Shown piece after piece: positions 1-9,203 of a DNA stretch of 64,000 bases. Each line of letters begins with the position of its first letter. The first letter of the stretch is position 1. A program made the position numbers and the translations under genes. This DNA comes from a virus: IMG/VR virus record IMGVR_UViG_3300020477_000013, positions 62,001-126,000 of that record; one strand, given 5' to 3'. The notes beneath the pieces are model-generated. The model worked only from the letters and a program-made list of their open reading frames with translations, was not told the DNA's origin and searched no databases.

Positions 1-195
1 GTTGGGGACATTGTTAATCAGACATTCGGCGAGCCATGGGAGACCGATGGCATGATGTCAAAGAAACAGGCATATAAAAATCAACAGCTCGGCCTTAATC
101 AACTGTATTCAGAAGAAGCGCAGGATGGAACAAAGAAACCTGCAGATGCAGATAAGGCAGTCAGCCCAAAGAATCCAGCTAACCCAGGGTCTTGA
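1..195 (+). CDS. C-terminal end of an unidentified protein (partial)
   Basis: Reading frame 1 is open from the window edge to a TGA at 193-195, giving 64 residues of a longer protein. The tail is hydrophilic and rich in Lys, Ala, Asp and Pro, with no recognisable motif. It ends 12 bases before the gp53-like gene, so it probably belongs to the same tail/baseplate operon. No function can be assigned. Confidence 0.6.
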   Translation, partial: VGDIVNQTFGEPWETDGMMSKKQAYKNQQLGLNQLYSEEAQDGTKKPADADKAVSPKNPANPGS

Positions 196-207
196 TAGGA
201 GTAGATT

Positions 208-504
208 ATGGCATTTTCAAGATACGATCGTTCACCTAAAATAGATTTAGGTAAGATGGTGGGTACATCAAAGTACATACCGGTCTTACAACAGGCTATA
301 AAACTAGGATTAATTGAGGTAGAAGATGTAGTAGTTTCAAAAGCTCAGCGTCTTGATGTTGTCGCCGGACGAACCTGGGGAGATGGTAGGTATTGGTGGA
401 TTATCGCTGCTTGTTCCGGAATAGGCTGGGGAATGCAGGTGCCTCCCGGTACTGTTCTAAAAGTGCCTATAAATTTGGGTGATATAGAGAGTTTAGTGGG
501 GTAG
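208..504 (+). CDS. Baseplate wedge protein, gp53/LysM-like
   Basis: This 98-residue protein has, at about residues 47-87, the pattern LDVVAGRTWGDGRYWWIIA followed by VPPGTVLKVP. The pattern (short helix, YGDGxxWWxIA core, then a (V/I)PPGTxLxIP strand) is typical of LysM-like segments in gp53-type baseplate wedge subunits of contractile-tailed phages. T4 gp53 is about twice as long, so this would be a minimal version. An ATG preceded by an AGGAG-like site (tagGAGtag) supports the start. The next gene, a large tail-type protein, begins 7 bases after the stop, which agrees with a baseplate role. A generic LysM-like tail protein is the alternative. Confidence 0.6.
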   Translation: MAFSRYDRSPKIDLGKMVGTSKYIPVLQQAIKLGLIEVEDVVVSKAQRLDVVAGRTWGDGRYWWIIAACSGIGWGMQVPPGTVLKVPINLGDIESLVG

Positions 505-511
505 CGTTTAT

Positions 512-3500
512 ATGACTGATAGTTACGATAAGGATCTACAGCAGATAGGAAAATATTTTGGCGTTCCCACACGTGACAGTAAGGTTATGTTTCTACAGAG
601 CCTTGAGGCACTTTCGGGCGAGTCATTTAATAAGCTGGTGGGTTCTTCAAATGAGCTAGATAAGATGATCTCAAGTATCCAGTCACCTACCACACTCGGC
701 CCCTCCGCCAGAGTAATTTACCAGCAACTGAATAATTTATCAACGTCAAAAAATAAAGATGCTGCAGGCGCTGCGATCAAGGATGTTGTCGGTAAGATGA
801 TTGACGTTACTTGGGTGCACCCACAAACCGCTACTCACCCTGGGATAAACGAGTATATTAACCCTGTTTCAAGCTTTTGGACACAGGGGACTCCGGATGG
901 TAAGTCTAATACGCCGGCAACGATCAAGAGTATGATGTCTGAAGAGACTCTGGGCGACATTAATAGCAAGCATTTTAAGCCTACCCTGACAGCCCCTAAT
1001 TTGTCGGTAATACAGATATACGACTCTAGACGAACACCATCTTCTACAGATACGGGCGCAGTACAACTTTTCTTAAATTCTATACCCACGATAGAATTAA
1101 GCATGTGCGTTCCATTTTTGGATGTTACTGTTGTCGAGAAAGGCCCTGCCTTAGATTATAATAATAAAGTACAGTCAATGGGTATAGTTCGTACACTAAT
1201 GGGCACGACGAATGTTGGTACTGATCAAAGTCATCCAAACTGGATCCTTGCGAATGCTGTAGATTCAGGGGTTCTGTCAACAATTAGGGAAAATGAACGT
1301 GCAATTCAGAATGGCGTTAACAAGGCTGGTAGGATTGAGACGACCGGGCAAGGCAAGGGCGTTTTTTCTTTTTCTTCTTCTGGGATGGAGATGTTTCTAG
1401 CTCCCCAGACTCTTACACCAAATGATGTATACCAGGATAAAGCAATAGGCGTATCGCCAAGTGGAAAAAATAAAGCATCTGCAAATAAGTCTGAGGCTGA
1501 ATCCGCTCAAGCAAATTCTCAAGCTGGAGCAGGTGGAAGGCCGGCCCCTATTTTAGATAGGTTTAGGCCGCTAGCATCGATTGAGTCATTCAACGTCAGT
1601 ATCAAATCCACCGTGGGGTTTTTATCATTTAAGACTGCTGAATTAGTCATAGTGTTACATGATCGATCTCGCCTTCATGAAATTGCCCCCCTTGTCCGGC
1701 CTGATATTTTCGGTGCTGGAAAAGTTAGGATGATGATTGAATATGGTTGGTCTCATCCAGCAGGAAGTCATAGTACACACTATAGCTTTTTCGGAAGGTT
1801 TTTAGACGGGCTTCGTGTCAAAGAGATGTTCAATGTTGTAAATTCATCATATTCTTTTGACGAAGACGGGAGTGTCAAGATTAGCCTGACACTGTCGACG
1901 GCCGGGGGTACATCGCTGGGAGCGATTATGATTCCTGAGTCGCCAAAGCTTGCTCAAGCAAGGGTCGCGATGGACAACTTGGTAGAGGCAATTAATAGGC
2001 TTCGCATCAAGATACTGGGCGGTGGTTCTGCTGCAAAAAGCTTGAATAGAAAAACATTCCTAAATTCAGTGAATACTACCTCAAGGGCTCTATCTATGGA
2101 TGAGGAAACAAAGAAAGAGCTATCTGCTTTTTTAGGGACAAATACTAAAGATCCGGATATTTCGAAGTTAAAATCTATTTTAAGTACGCTGTATGGTAAG
2201 AATGGTGATGGAGGAAAGGCTAATACGTATCAAGCAACTATCAATTCTGTGATATCACAGAAGCTAAAGGATATAACAACGAAACCTGATCCATTTCTTA
2301 GGAGTATTCCTGATTCTCTAAGAGGTGGAGCTGCTACTGATTATATTACTCCTGCTGTCGATGCCAGTATAAAGAAAGCAAAGAAGAGATCATGGGTGTC
2401 TTTGGGGAAAATTTTAACCTTATTTGTTGGCATACCGCTAGCAGCCTCAAACCGCTTTCACGAAATACAGATTATCACTTATTCATTCAATGCGAAGGCA
2501 ACATTCGTGAGATCGTTTAATATAGCCCAGTTCCCTATTAACATAGAGGAGTTTGAGACGAAGATAGGGAAATTCACAAAGGCAGGTTTAGCAATGTCTG
2601 TTTCATCATTTTTGGGATGGCTACGGCGTGAGTTTGTATCGACACCAATTGCAACGCCTTACGGTTTTAACCAGATGTATGATATCAAGGATGACGGCTA
2701 CAGCTATAAAGATAAATTCAAGGATGCAACAATTCTTGCTAATGAGAGAAGGCAGAGGATGATGGTCGCGTACCACGGTTCCAAAGATTCATCAGCACCG
2801 GAGGATTTAGAGTTCAAGCCACCTCGCCTAGACTTTAAGATAGAGGCCCTTCCTCTACAGAAGGATATTGCTGATTCGAAAAAGCAACCGTCAGAAGCGC
2901 CTGAGACGCTTTTACGTATTCATATTTTTGATGCACAAAATATTGATAATGTTACTGAGTCGATGTTACTCACATCTGCATTTGAAGAAACAATAGGTTA
3001 TATAGGCAGGTCAGCTTCTGCCGTGAAAAATGCAGATCAGAAAAATGCTGGTCATATTGCTTCATTTGGCGAAGGATTGCGTCGTGCACTAAAGGCAGGA
3101 ATTATAGAGCCTGTGGGTACCACCGTTAAGACGAAGGAAGCAGGGACACAAGATTTGGTTAAGCTACGGTATAAGCTAAAGGGTAATTTCTCTTCTCTGA
3201 AGAGGTTCGTTTCATATAACATGCCTACAATTGATGTAGGGTCGAATTCATCTGCTGTGATTAATGCAAATCTGGAAACACAAAATAATCCCCTGCTAGC
3301 TACAATCAGTATGCAGCGCGCAAGAAGTAAGAGTTCATCTCAAGCGCCAGGTGTAAACCAAGGTGCGATGCCAATGCAGATAAACCCCACGACCGTCAGC
3401 CTTACGACATATGGAAACCCTCTCCTGTCCATGGGCCAGCAGTTTTTTATTGATTTTCATACAGGGACAAGCGCAGATAATGTCTATAGGGTTTCTCAAC

Positions 3501-3643
3501 TGACTCATAATATTACGCCTGGATCATTCGAGTCTGATATTGACTTAATTAACCTTGAGGCATATGGCGTGTTTAGGTCAACAACCCAGGTCATTGAAGA
3601 TGCACTCACTAGAATACAAGAGATAGAAACATCTAAATCGTAG
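512..3643 (+). CDS. Large tail/baseplate structural protein
   Basis: A 1043-residue protein directly follows the gp53-like gene. Around residues 350-420 it has a beta-rich segment (ESFNVSIKSTVGFLSFKTA, then LHDRSRLHEIAPLVRPDIFG and EYGWSHP) of the kind I associate with large phage baseplate and tail proteins. The C-terminus (GNPLLSMGQQFFIDF, then NVYRVSQLTHNITPGSF) resembles the closing beta-domain of baseplate hub/gpD-like proteins, where a ligand-like strand precedes a 'VxxxxHxI.pGxF' motif. There is no signal peptide or membrane segment. The middle (about 480-650) is helical and variable. Placement suggests a hub or wedge component; the exact T4 equivalent cannot be given. Confidence 0.55.
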   Translation: MTDSYDKDLQQIGKYFGVPTRDSKVMFLQSLEALSGESFNKLVGSSNELDKMISSIQSPTTLGPSARVIYQQLNNLSTSKNKDAAGAAIKDVVGKMIDVTWVHPQTATHPGINEYINPVSSFWTQGTPDGKSNTPATIKSMMSEETLGDINSKHFKPTLTAPNLSVIQIYDSRRTPSSTDTGAVQLFLNSIPTIELSMCVPFLDVTVVEKGPALDYNNKVQSMGIVRTLMGTTNVGTDQSHPNWILANAVDSGVLSTIRENERAIQNGVNKAGRIETTGQGKGVFSFSSSGMEMFLAPQTLTPNDVYQDKAIGVSPSGKNKASANKSEAESAQANSQAGAGGRPAPILDRFRPLASIESFNVSIKSTVGFLSFKTAELVIVLHDRSRLHEIAPLVRPDIFGAGKVRMMIEYGWSHPAGSHSTHYSFFGRFLDGLRVKEMFNVVNSSYSFDEDGSVKISLTLSTAGGTSLGAIMIPESPKLAQARVAMDNLVEAINRLRIKILGGGSAAKSLNRKTFLNSVNTTSRALSMDEETKKELSAFLGTNTKDPDISKLKSILSTLYGKNGDGGKANTYQATINSVISQKLKDITTKPDPFLRSIPDSLRGGAATDYITPAVDASIKKAKKRSWVSLGKILTLFVGIPLAASNRFHEIQIITYSFNAKATFVRSFNIAQFPINIEEFETKIGKFTKAGLAMSVSSFLGWLRREFVSTPIATPYGFNQMYDIKDDGYSYKDKFKDATILANERRQRMMVAYHGSKDSSAPEDLEFKPPRLDFKIEALPLQKDIADSKKQPSEAPETLLRIHIFDAQNIDNVTESMLLTSAFEETIGYIGRSASAVKNADQKNAGHIASFGEGLRRALKAGIIEPVGTTVKTKEAGTQDLVKLRYKLKGNFSSLKRFVSYNMPTIDVGSNSSAVINANLETQNNPLLATISMQRARSKSSSQAPGVNQGAMPMQINPTTVSLTTYGNPLLSMGQQFFIDFHTGTSADNVYRVSQLTHNITPGSFESDIDLINLEAYGVFRSTTQVIEDALTRIQEIETSKS

Positions 3644-3689
3644 GTGTTAACGCAGAAATAACTGAACACTCACATTGTAGGGTGTATTT

Positions 3690-4913
3690 TTGTTCATGTT
3701 CTGTATTCACAAAGTAGCTATAGGCACAAACATGCATTTGGTTGTGCGTTCCGATGAATATTACTGGGTAAATAATGTTCCCCAGGATATGTGGACATAC
3801 GGTCATCCTGACAAATTTTCTAGGCTTAGATTAGAGAGTGTGTCTAAAATGTTTTCGTGTGATTTACCTGCATTTGTTCCGGAGCAATATAGGTGTAGCA
3901 TGAATGCTGTGCTTAGTGGATCTATTTCTTATCCATGGAGACATATATTGCCTAGGTCTCTCTACAAGCAGAACCTGGGAACTATAATAAATGCACTTAA
4001 GCAGCTGTATGATGCATTTTCTGATAGCGGCTATATGGAAACATGTTTTCGCACCGAGGCTTTCCTGGGCCTTTTAGAGAGGGTGCCTGTTAACAGTGAA
4101 AAGTTATCAATGCATCTTGAAAATGAAAATAGCCCGACGGTTAAGTCTACCCTTAGGTCATTTTCACCCTCGGCCGATGGGCTATGTAAGCCCGTCTCAT
4201 ACGATCACTATAGCACATCGACCGGCCGAATGACTGTGAAGTCAGGCCCTAGAATTCTTACATTACCAGCGCGGTGCAGGGATATTCTGGAGTCAAAAGA
4301 TCCAGAAAAAATATTAATACAGGTCGACTTTATTTCGCTAGAGCCCAGGGTCGCATTATGTGTGAGAGGCTTAGGGGATAATTCGGCTGACATATATGAT
4401 TTAATTTCTAAAAATTTGTTTTCGGGTAAGTTTACTCGTTCTCAAATGAAAATAGCTGTTCTTTGTGCATTGTACGGTGTGTCTGCTAAAAAATTATCTA
4501 AAATTATTCCCGGTAACGATTCACACACTGTGATAAGAGAGGTCAAGAAATATTTTGGGGTTTTCGAAAAGACTGCTACACTCAAGGCATTAATAGAAAA
4601 GAATGGATTTCTACAAAATGCATTTGGGCGACCATTGTTTTTTGATGATAATGATGACCATTTGTTATTTAGTCATTTTATTCAATCAACTGCAGCTAGT
4701 GCAGCAGTCCTGGGCTTTATAGGCTTAAACAGTGAAATGAGTAATGTGGATATCAATTTCAAGCAGTTCTTTGTTATTCATGATGCATGCATAGTCGAGA
4801 TTAAAAAAAGCGATATCGCACAGGTCGAAAAAATATGCAGTTCCGGTATCAAGATTGAGGGACTAGGTGTCTTTCCTCTCTCTGTTAAGGTGTTGGATGC
4901 GAATGGTATATAA
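3690..4913 (+). CDS. Small family A DNA polymerase-like protein
   Basis: Polymerase A motifs appear in order. STSTGRMTVKSGPRILTLP (175-193) matches the T-x-TGR-x-S..PNLQ-x-IP segment. Motif A is QVDFISLEPRVAL (D213 catalytic). Motif B is R250-x3-K254 with LYG (261-263). FGRPLFF and QSTAASAA (312-339) follow, and motif C is VIHDACIVE (H364, D365). At 407 residues it has no room for the 3'-5' or 5'-3' exonuclease domains and is shorter than the usual palm-fingers-thumb unit, so the thumb is reduced. The start used is TTG; ATGs at 3696 and 3732 are alternatives, and a promoter-like CTGAAC-N17-TATTTT overlaps the TTG. The family C polymerase at 31555 makes this probably an accessory enzyme (gap filling or primer replacement). 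Confidence 0.72.
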   Translation: MFMFCIHKVAIGTNMHLVVRSDEYYWVNNVPQDMWTYGHPDKFSRLRLESVSKMFSCDLPAFVPEQYRCSMNAVLSGSISYPWRHILPRSLYKQNLGTIINALKQLYDAFSDSGYMETCFRTEAFLGLLERVPVNSEKLSMHLENENSPTVKSTLRSFSPSADGLCKPVSYDHYSTSTGRMTVKSGPRILTLPARCRDILESKDPEKILIQVDFISLEPRVALCVRGLGDNSADIYDLISKNLFSGKFTRSQMKIAVLCALYGVSAKKLSKIIPGNDSHTVIREVKKYFGVFEKTATLKALIEKNGFLQNAFGRPLFFDDNDDHLLFSHFIQSTAASAAVLGFIGLNSEMSNVDINFKQFFVIHDACIVEIKKSDIAQVEKICSSGIKIEGLGVFPLSVKVLDANGI

Positions 4914-4938
4914 TTAATAGTATGAATGTGGAGAAATT

Positions 4939-5526
4939 ATGGTCATTGAGTCAGTAATTAGAAACTATGTCAGGGGGTTGCTTTTAGAGAAAGAAGAAGA
5001 AGAGCCACCTACCACAACGGGTCCAGGCCCAGGTCGGTTTAAAAAAGAGCTTAAAGACCTTAAGGCTTTAGCGGATGTTGATCCTGCGAAGCTTATGTCG
5101 AACCTTAATATCTCCGACCCTGGAGGTGATACGGAAGAAGCTTCACTAGAGTCGATACTCAAGAGTGCGGTAGGGGGAACATCAGAGATGAAGGCAGCAT
5201 ATGGATCTCCATCTAAAAAGTCTGACAGTGCCGACCGCATCGGGTATTCGATACCTGTAACAGGCGAAGGAATGTCACCACGTGATGGGCTAGTTTTCAT
5301 AAGGGAGGCATTTAAGGGAGCAAAATCTGTAGGTTATTGGACATGGGATAAAGATATACAGATTGAGCTATTAGGGGGAGATATCTTGGCATATGTTTCT
5401 GAGAGCCCCTTTACGTGGAATAAGGCAAAAAAGGCAAAAAAGGCAAAAAAGGATGATAAGCCTGGTGCTGAGAAAGATAACAAACCTGATGCTGAGAAAG
5501 ATAACAAGCCTGACGAACAAGCATGA
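4939..5526 (+). CDS. Tagged acidic protein with Lys/Asp/Pro-rich tail
   Basis: The N-terminus is MVIESVIRNYVRGLLLEKEEEE, a variant of the short amphipathic tag shared by many proteins in this window; the (I/L)-x-E end falls at residues 14-16. The core (about 20-150) contains a compact segment near GLVFIREAFKGAKSVGYWTW but no family I recognise. The C-terminus is low complexity (three KKA units, then repeated DNKPDAEK). The tag suggests packaging in the virion by analogy with T4 internal proteins; this is inference. It starts 25 bases after the polymerase-like gene with a GGAG ribosome-binding site (tgtGGAGaaattATG). Confidence 0.6.
   Translation: MVIESVIRNYVRGLLLEKEEEEPPTTTGPGPGRFKKELKDLKALADVDPAKLMSNLNISDPGGDTEEASLESILKSAVGGTSEMKAAYGSPSKKSDSADRIGYSIPVTGEGMSPRDGLVFIREAFKGAKSVGYWTWDKDIQIELLGGDILAYVSESPFTWNKAKKAKKAKKDDKPGAEKDNKPDAEKDNKPDEQA
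5424..5508 (+). repeat. Short in-frame tandem repeats
   Basis: Three 9-base copies of GGCAAAAAA (5424-5450) are followed by two near-identical 24-base units (5461-5484 and 5485-5508, one starting CCTGGTGCT, the other CCTGATGCT). Both are in frame and encode the charged tail of the preceding tagged protein. Copy number probably varies between relatives by slippage. Confidence 0.8.
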
Positions 5527-5602
5527 TGAAACAAAAAAGAGAAAAAGAGGTACGCAGCTGATAATTAATTGAACATATATTGACATGGGATTATTTTTTC
5601 TT

Positions 5603-6031
5603 ATGAAGAAAAGTTTGATTTTATCATTTGTACTATTGTTTGTTGCTTGTGGGGTTCCTAGAAAAGTAGAGGAGCCTCCCATAGATCCATATCAACACTT
5701 AACCTCAACTTCAGTGCTAGAACACTGCGATCCTCCAACGGAGAATTATATGTTTCCTATATTTGGAGACATGTATTTTATAACGAGGCATAAAAACTGT
5801 GGTGGTGTTGATGATATGTTGATCACCCACTTTAGCCCAGAGATTTCAGATCTTCAGGAGACTGCTGTAAAGTTACTAGTTATATTGTATACTAGGCAAC
5901 CAGATGAAAATCTGGAATATGAGCATATCAAGACTTATGTTGGGACAGGTGCTGAGCCACACTCAATATTCTATAGGTTGATAAATAAAGACCCGGTTAC
6001 GAAAGAGGTACCACAAGATGTCATCCAATGA
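5603..6031 (+). CDS. Small lipoprotein
   Basis: From the ATG at 5603 the protein (142 residues) begins MKKSLILSFVLLFVAC-G, a textbook lipoprotein signal: two lysines, a hydrophobic stretch and a lipobox ending in Cys16. An upstream in-frame ATG at 5585 would add MGLFFL and spoil the n-region, so 5603 is preferred. The mature part is short, with three or four further Cys residues, and matches no family I know. It should be anchored in the host membrane. Phage lipoproteins often act in superinfection exclusion or lysis, but nothing here decides the role. Its end overlaps the next gene by 14 bases. Confidence 0.62.
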   Translation: MKKSLILSFVLLFVACGVPRKVEEPPIDPYQHLTSTSVLEHCDPPTENYMFPIFGDMYFITRHKNCGGVDDMLITHFSPEISDLQETAVKLLVILYTRQPDENLEYEHIKTYVGTGAEPHSIFYRLINKDPVTKEVPQDVIQ

Positions 6032-6602
6032 TTTTGATACTGTTAAAAAGAACTGGGAAAAGTTTGAGAAATACTGCAAGAGATTAAGTGATCCCCATAT
6101 TGATGAATTGCTTGATACATTAGGGGAGAGGCTAGTGATGTGTCCTGCATCTCCTCGAAAAGATCAATATGGGTGTTACCCTGGGGGACTAGTTGAGCAT
6201 GCAATGGAGGTTACCTCATTAATGAGGTCTCTATGTGATGTATATGGCACCGATATTCAGCTAGCGTCAATTATTAAGGTCGGTTTGTTACATGAGATAG
6301 GAAAGGTTGGTGACTTAACGACGCCATATTTTGTAGACCAAGATTCAGATTGGCACAGGGAGAAGTTAGGGCAGTTATATAAATATAGCGATGATATAAA
6401 CAAAATGTCCGCCTCACACCGAACACTGTTCCTGTTGCAACATTTCGGGGTTATACTAACTCAAGATGAGTGGCTAGCTATCCAGCTAGCATCTGGTTCT
6501 CACTTTGAAGAGAATAGATTTTACGTGGGGCATGAGCCTTCTCTTGCTTTTATTCTACAACAATCTAAGCAGGCAGTTATTCATAAGGCTAATATGGCCT
6601 AG
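6018..6602 (+). CDS. HD-domain phosphohydrolase-like protein
   Basis: A 194-residue protein with GGLVEHAMEV (about 57-66) and LLHEIGKVGD (about 90-99). These correspond to the first His and the 'HD' pair of the HD superfamily, with Glu replacing Asp (HE). A further His-rich helix (HRTLFLLQHFG) follows. The family binds metal and hydrolyses phosphate esters, often nucleotides. Similar small HD proteins occur in other large phages near replication genes, which fits its place just before the SSB gene. The HD-to-HE change may alter or weaken catalysis. Substrate unknown. Confidence 0.6.
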   Translation: MSSNDFDTVKKNWEKFEKYCKRLSDPHIDELLDTLGERLVMCPASPRKDQYGCYPGGLVEHAMEVTSLMRSLCDVYGTDIQLASIIKVGLLHEIGKVGDLTTPYFVDQDSDWHREKLGQLYKYSDDINKMSASHRTLFLLQHFGVILTQDEWLAIQLASGSHFEENRFYVGHEPSLAFILQQSKQAVIHKANMA

Positions 6603-6620
6603 GCTGCATACTTATAGAAT

Positions 6621-7025
6621 ATGAATATTTTACGAAGATATATTCGTCAAATTCTGCTAGAGGGCTTAGGGACCGTCAACGTTCCAGACGTGGGTAAAAC
6701 GTCTGTGAAAGATTATAAGTCTTCGATGGATTCATCACTAGCAGCAGGAAAACCAGGTATCAAGCAGGTTACATCGCCAGCCGTCGAAGATAACGGCGAT
6801 AAAGAAAATTTGCTAACCGAGCCAGATGAAATAGAGGATGGTGATAGCCAAGAAGAGGTTAACGCTATTTCTACGGGTGGCGCAGCCATGGCATCTTCCG
6901 GTGCAATTCGAGGTGTTACTACACCCCTAGGGACGGATTCAACTTATCCTTCAAAGAAGAAGAAGAAGAAAAAGAAAGCCTCGAAGAAAGGCGATTCGAA
7001 TTGGTACAAGGCTACCACAAATTAA
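6621..7025 (+). CDS. Tagged small protein with poly-lysine tail
   Basis: It begins MNILRRYIRQILLEGLG, a clear copy of the tag with its LLE end at residues 12-14. The rest (134 residues in all) is Gly/Ser/Thr/Asp-rich and probably disordered, and the C-terminus has a run of ten lysines (KKKKKKKKxxKK type) that could bind DNA. A tag plus a basic tail fits a DNA-associated internal head protein; this is inference. No family recognised. A promoter lies just after the stop. Confidence 0.55.
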   Translation: MNILRRYIRQILLEGLGTVNVPDVGKTSVKDYKSSMDSSLAAGKPGIKQVTSPAVEDNGDKENLLTEPDEIEDGDSQEEVNAISTGGAAMASSGAIRGVTTPLGTDSTYPSKKKKKKKKASKKGDSNWYKATTN

Positions 7026-7026
7026 C

Positions 7027-7055
7027 TTGAACATTAATTATTGAAATTTTACATT
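7027..7055 (+). promoter_or_regulatory. Sigma70-like promoter for the SSB gene
   Basis: TTGAAC (7027-7032), a 17-base spacer, then TACATT (7050-7055). It lies about 58 bases upstream of the SSB start, in the only gap of this stretch. The same -35 hexamer recurs at 7955 and 35146. Confidence 0.45.
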
Positions 7056-7112
7056 TATGTATGTTGAGTGTGTTTGCTAATTTGCATTTTACTATTATAA
7101 GGAGTTTAGAAA

Positions 7113-7901
7113 ATGGCAATTGATTTTGATGCGATCCGTAATAAGCTGTCACAGCTGTCTGGCCAGAATAGCCGTCGTAATGTTATGTGGCGTCCCCAAG
7201 AGGGAGAAGAGCATGTTGTTAGGCTGATGTCTTTTCCCAATAACGACGGCCAGCCCTTTAAGGAGCGCTGGTTCTATTATAATATTGGGAACAACCCTGG
7301 CCTTCTGGCACCATATCAGTTTGGAAAGCCGGATCCAATCCAGGAGTTGATCCAAAAGCTTCGTGACGATGGAAGCAAGGAATCTTATGAGCTAGCGAAG
7401 AAGCTATACCCTAAGATGCGAAGCTATGCTCCAGTTGTAGTTCGGGGTGAAGAAGATAAGGGGGTGAGGTTGTGGTCATTTGGAAAGACCGTTTACCAGT
7501 CTCTCCTTAATATTATGCTTGACGAAGACTACGGCGATATCACAGATCCTTCTGACGGCCGAGATGTTAAGGTCGTTTGCACAAAGGCACCGGGTAGAAT
7601 GTGGGCCACTACGGAGGTTCGCCCTCGGGGAAAGCAGACTGTCCTAGAGTCAAATAAGAAGAAGGCAAAAGAGTGGATGGATTCGATTCCTGATTTGGAT
7701 GAGATGTACTCCCTTAAGACTTATGAAGAGCTTGAAAAGATTGTCAATGACTGGCTAAATGGCGATGATGATGATTCTATGGGAACCGTCCACCAGAGTT
7801 CTTCATCTCCCTCGCCTTCACCCGCGGCTGCGGCCTCTGATGCGTCTACATCGAAGTATAAGAGTTTAGACGAGGCATTTGCTGACCTAGAAGACCTCTA
7901 G
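7113..7901 (+). CDS. Single-stranded DNA-binding protein, T4 gp32-like
   Basis: This 262-residue protein has the gp32 layout. A basic N-terminal segment (NKLSQLSGQNSRRNVMWRP) is followed by an OB-fold core with aromatic and basic residues (RWFYYNIG, YPKMRSYAPVVVRG, VRLWSFGKTVYQSLLN). A Ser/Pro/Ala linker (about 225-242) leads to an acidic tail ending EAFADLEDL, which in this family recruits replication partners. The CCCH zinc site of T4 gp32 is not obvious. The start has a strong site (aAGGAGtttagaaaATG). It has its own promoter and a strong terminator, as expected for an abundant protein, and sits next to recombinase, flap nuclease and helicase. Confidence 0.82.
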   Translation: MAIDFDAIRNKLSQLSGQNSRRNVMWRPQEGEEHVVRLMSFPNNDGQPFKERWFYYNIGNNPGLLAPYQFGKPDPIQELIQKLRDDGSKESYELAKKLYPKMRSYAPVVVRGEEDKGVRLWSFGKTVYQSLLNIMLDEDYGDITDPSDGRDVKVVCTKAPGRMWATTEVRPRGKQTVLESNKKKAKEWMDSIPDLDEMYSLKTYEELEKIVNDWLNGDDDDSMGTVHQSSSSPSPSPAAAASDASTSKYKSLDEAFADLEDL

Positions 7902-7924
7902 GCAAAATACATACCTCAATCTAT

Positions 7925-7956
7925 AAAAGGGGGAAGCATTGCTTCCCCCTTTTTTT
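7925..7956 (+). terminator. Intrinsic terminator after the SSB gene
   Basis: GGGGGAAGC (7929-7937), loop ATT, GCTTCCCCC (7941-7949), a perfect 9-bp stem extended by A/T pairs and followed by seven T. It ends 24 bases after the SSB stop. Confidence 0.93.
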
Positions 7957-7984
7957 GAACACTTCATGATTTTACTGTTATGAT
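7955..7984 (+). promoter_or_regulatory. Sigma70-like promoter for the recombinase operon
   Basis: TTGAAC (7955-7960), 18-base spacer, TATGAT (7979-7984), placed right after the SSB terminator and 22 bases before the recombinase ATG. Confidence 0.6.
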
Positions 7985-8005
7985 TACATGTAAAGAGGAT
8001 TTTTA

Positions 8006-9202
8006 ATGGCTAGAACTAAGAAAAACCAAAAAGGGATGGACGATTTTACCTCTGACCTGATAAGCTCTCTAAATAAAGAACATGGTGCAAAAATTGCATA
8101 TAATCTTGCTTATGATGTTTCTCCTACACATGTGAAGAGATGGATAAGCACAGGCTCACGTCAGCTTGATTACATCGTGTCAAATAGAGAAAACGGCGGC
8201 CTTCCAGAGGGTAGAATTGTTGAAATATTTGGCCCCCCGTCAATCGGCAAGTCACATCTTGCAATACAGGTGGCTCGATCGACACAACAGTTGGGGGGTA
8301 TTGTTGTATATATTGATACAGAGAACGCGACAAGCGTAGAAAATCTTTCTTTGTTAGGCGTCGATATTAGTAAAAGGTTTGTTTATGTCGACACCCACTG
8401 TACGGAGGAGGTTTTGTCTATTGCTGAGGCAACCATAATGAAAGCCAAAGCCATGGACAAAGATGTTCCTATTACAATTATTTGGGACTCTGTTGCTGCA
8501 TCCTCACCCAAGGCAGAACTAGTTGGTGATTATGATAAAGACTCCATAGGACTACAGGCCCGCGCTATATCAAAGGGTATGCGAAAGATTACGGGTGTGA
8601 TTGCAAACCAGAATGTTTTGTTTGTGATTTTGAATCAGATACGAACAAAGATTGGCGTTATGTTCGGAGACCCGACGACGACGCCAGGAGGAAAGGCAAT
8701 TCCTTTTCATTCTTCTGTGAGAATTAAGCTGGGTGCAGGGCAGAAGATAGAAAATAAAGAAAAAGAGGTTGTTGGAATTCACGTTTCAGCAAAGACAATA
8801 AAAAACAAGGTATCACCACCCTTTAGGTCCGTGGCTTTTGAAATTCACTTTGGTAAAGGGATCAAGGAGCATGAGCAGATATTTGATCTTCTGAGAAAGA
8901 ATGGTCCTGAGATTATTGGGGGAGAAGAAATTTCCATCTCAGGCGCTAGCGCATGGAAGTGTATTACCGTGTCAAATGCTGAGACCGGTGAGGTAAAACT
9001 AGAGAAGAAATTTCACAAAGCAGACTTCCAAGAGATTATAGACGATAATGTCTTTGGTCCGTATGTCGATGCTATGTTAGGGAAAGTGTTTATAAGATCT
9101 AGCGAGTCACCAGCAGATGTGGAGCTTGACGTCAACTCTTATGAAGAGGTAAGGTCTATATCTATTGATATGAAAGATGAGCTAATTGATCCGGAGGGAT
9201 GA
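8006..9202 (+). CDS. uvsX: UvsX/RecA-like recombinase
   Basis: The 398-residue protein has Walker A GPPSIGKS (76-83), the conserved YIDTEN (102-107), Walker B TIIWDS (157-162) and the RecA/UvsX block LNQIRTKIG then TTTPGGKAIPF (209-234), which includes DNA-binding loop 2. It would form ATP-dependent filaments on single-stranded DNA for strand exchange and recombination-dependent replication. The C-terminal part differs from bacterial RecA, and the gene order (SSB, recombinase, flap nuclease, helicase) is phage-like, so UvsX is preferred over host RecA. The ATG follows agAGGAtttttaATG. Confidence 0.88.
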   Translation: MARTKKNQKGMDDFTSDLISSLNKEHGAKIAYNLAYDVSPTHVKRWISTGSRQLDYIVSNRENGGLPEGRIVEIFGPPSIGKSHLAIQVARSTQQLGGIVVYIDTENATSVENLSLLGVDISKRFVYVDTHCTEEVLSIAEATIMKAKAMDKDVPITIIWDSVAASSPKAELVGDYDKDSIGLQARAISKGMRKITGVIANQNVLFVILNQIRTKIGVMFGDPTTTPGGKAIPFHSSVRIKLGAGQKIENKEKEVVGIHVSAKTIKNKVSPPFRSVAFEIHFGKGIKEHEQIFDLLRKNGPEIIGGEEISISGASAWKCITVSNAETGEVKLEKKFHKADFQEIIDDNVFGPYVDAMLGKVFIRSSESPADVELDVNSYEEVRSISIDMKDELIDPEG

Positions 9203-9203
9203 C

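Noticed and set aside
5569-5597. TTGAAC-N17-TATTTT promoter before the lipoprotein gene
   Set aside because: The -10 box would lie inside the N-terminal region just before ATG 5603, leaving almost no leader; kept only as a weak possibility.
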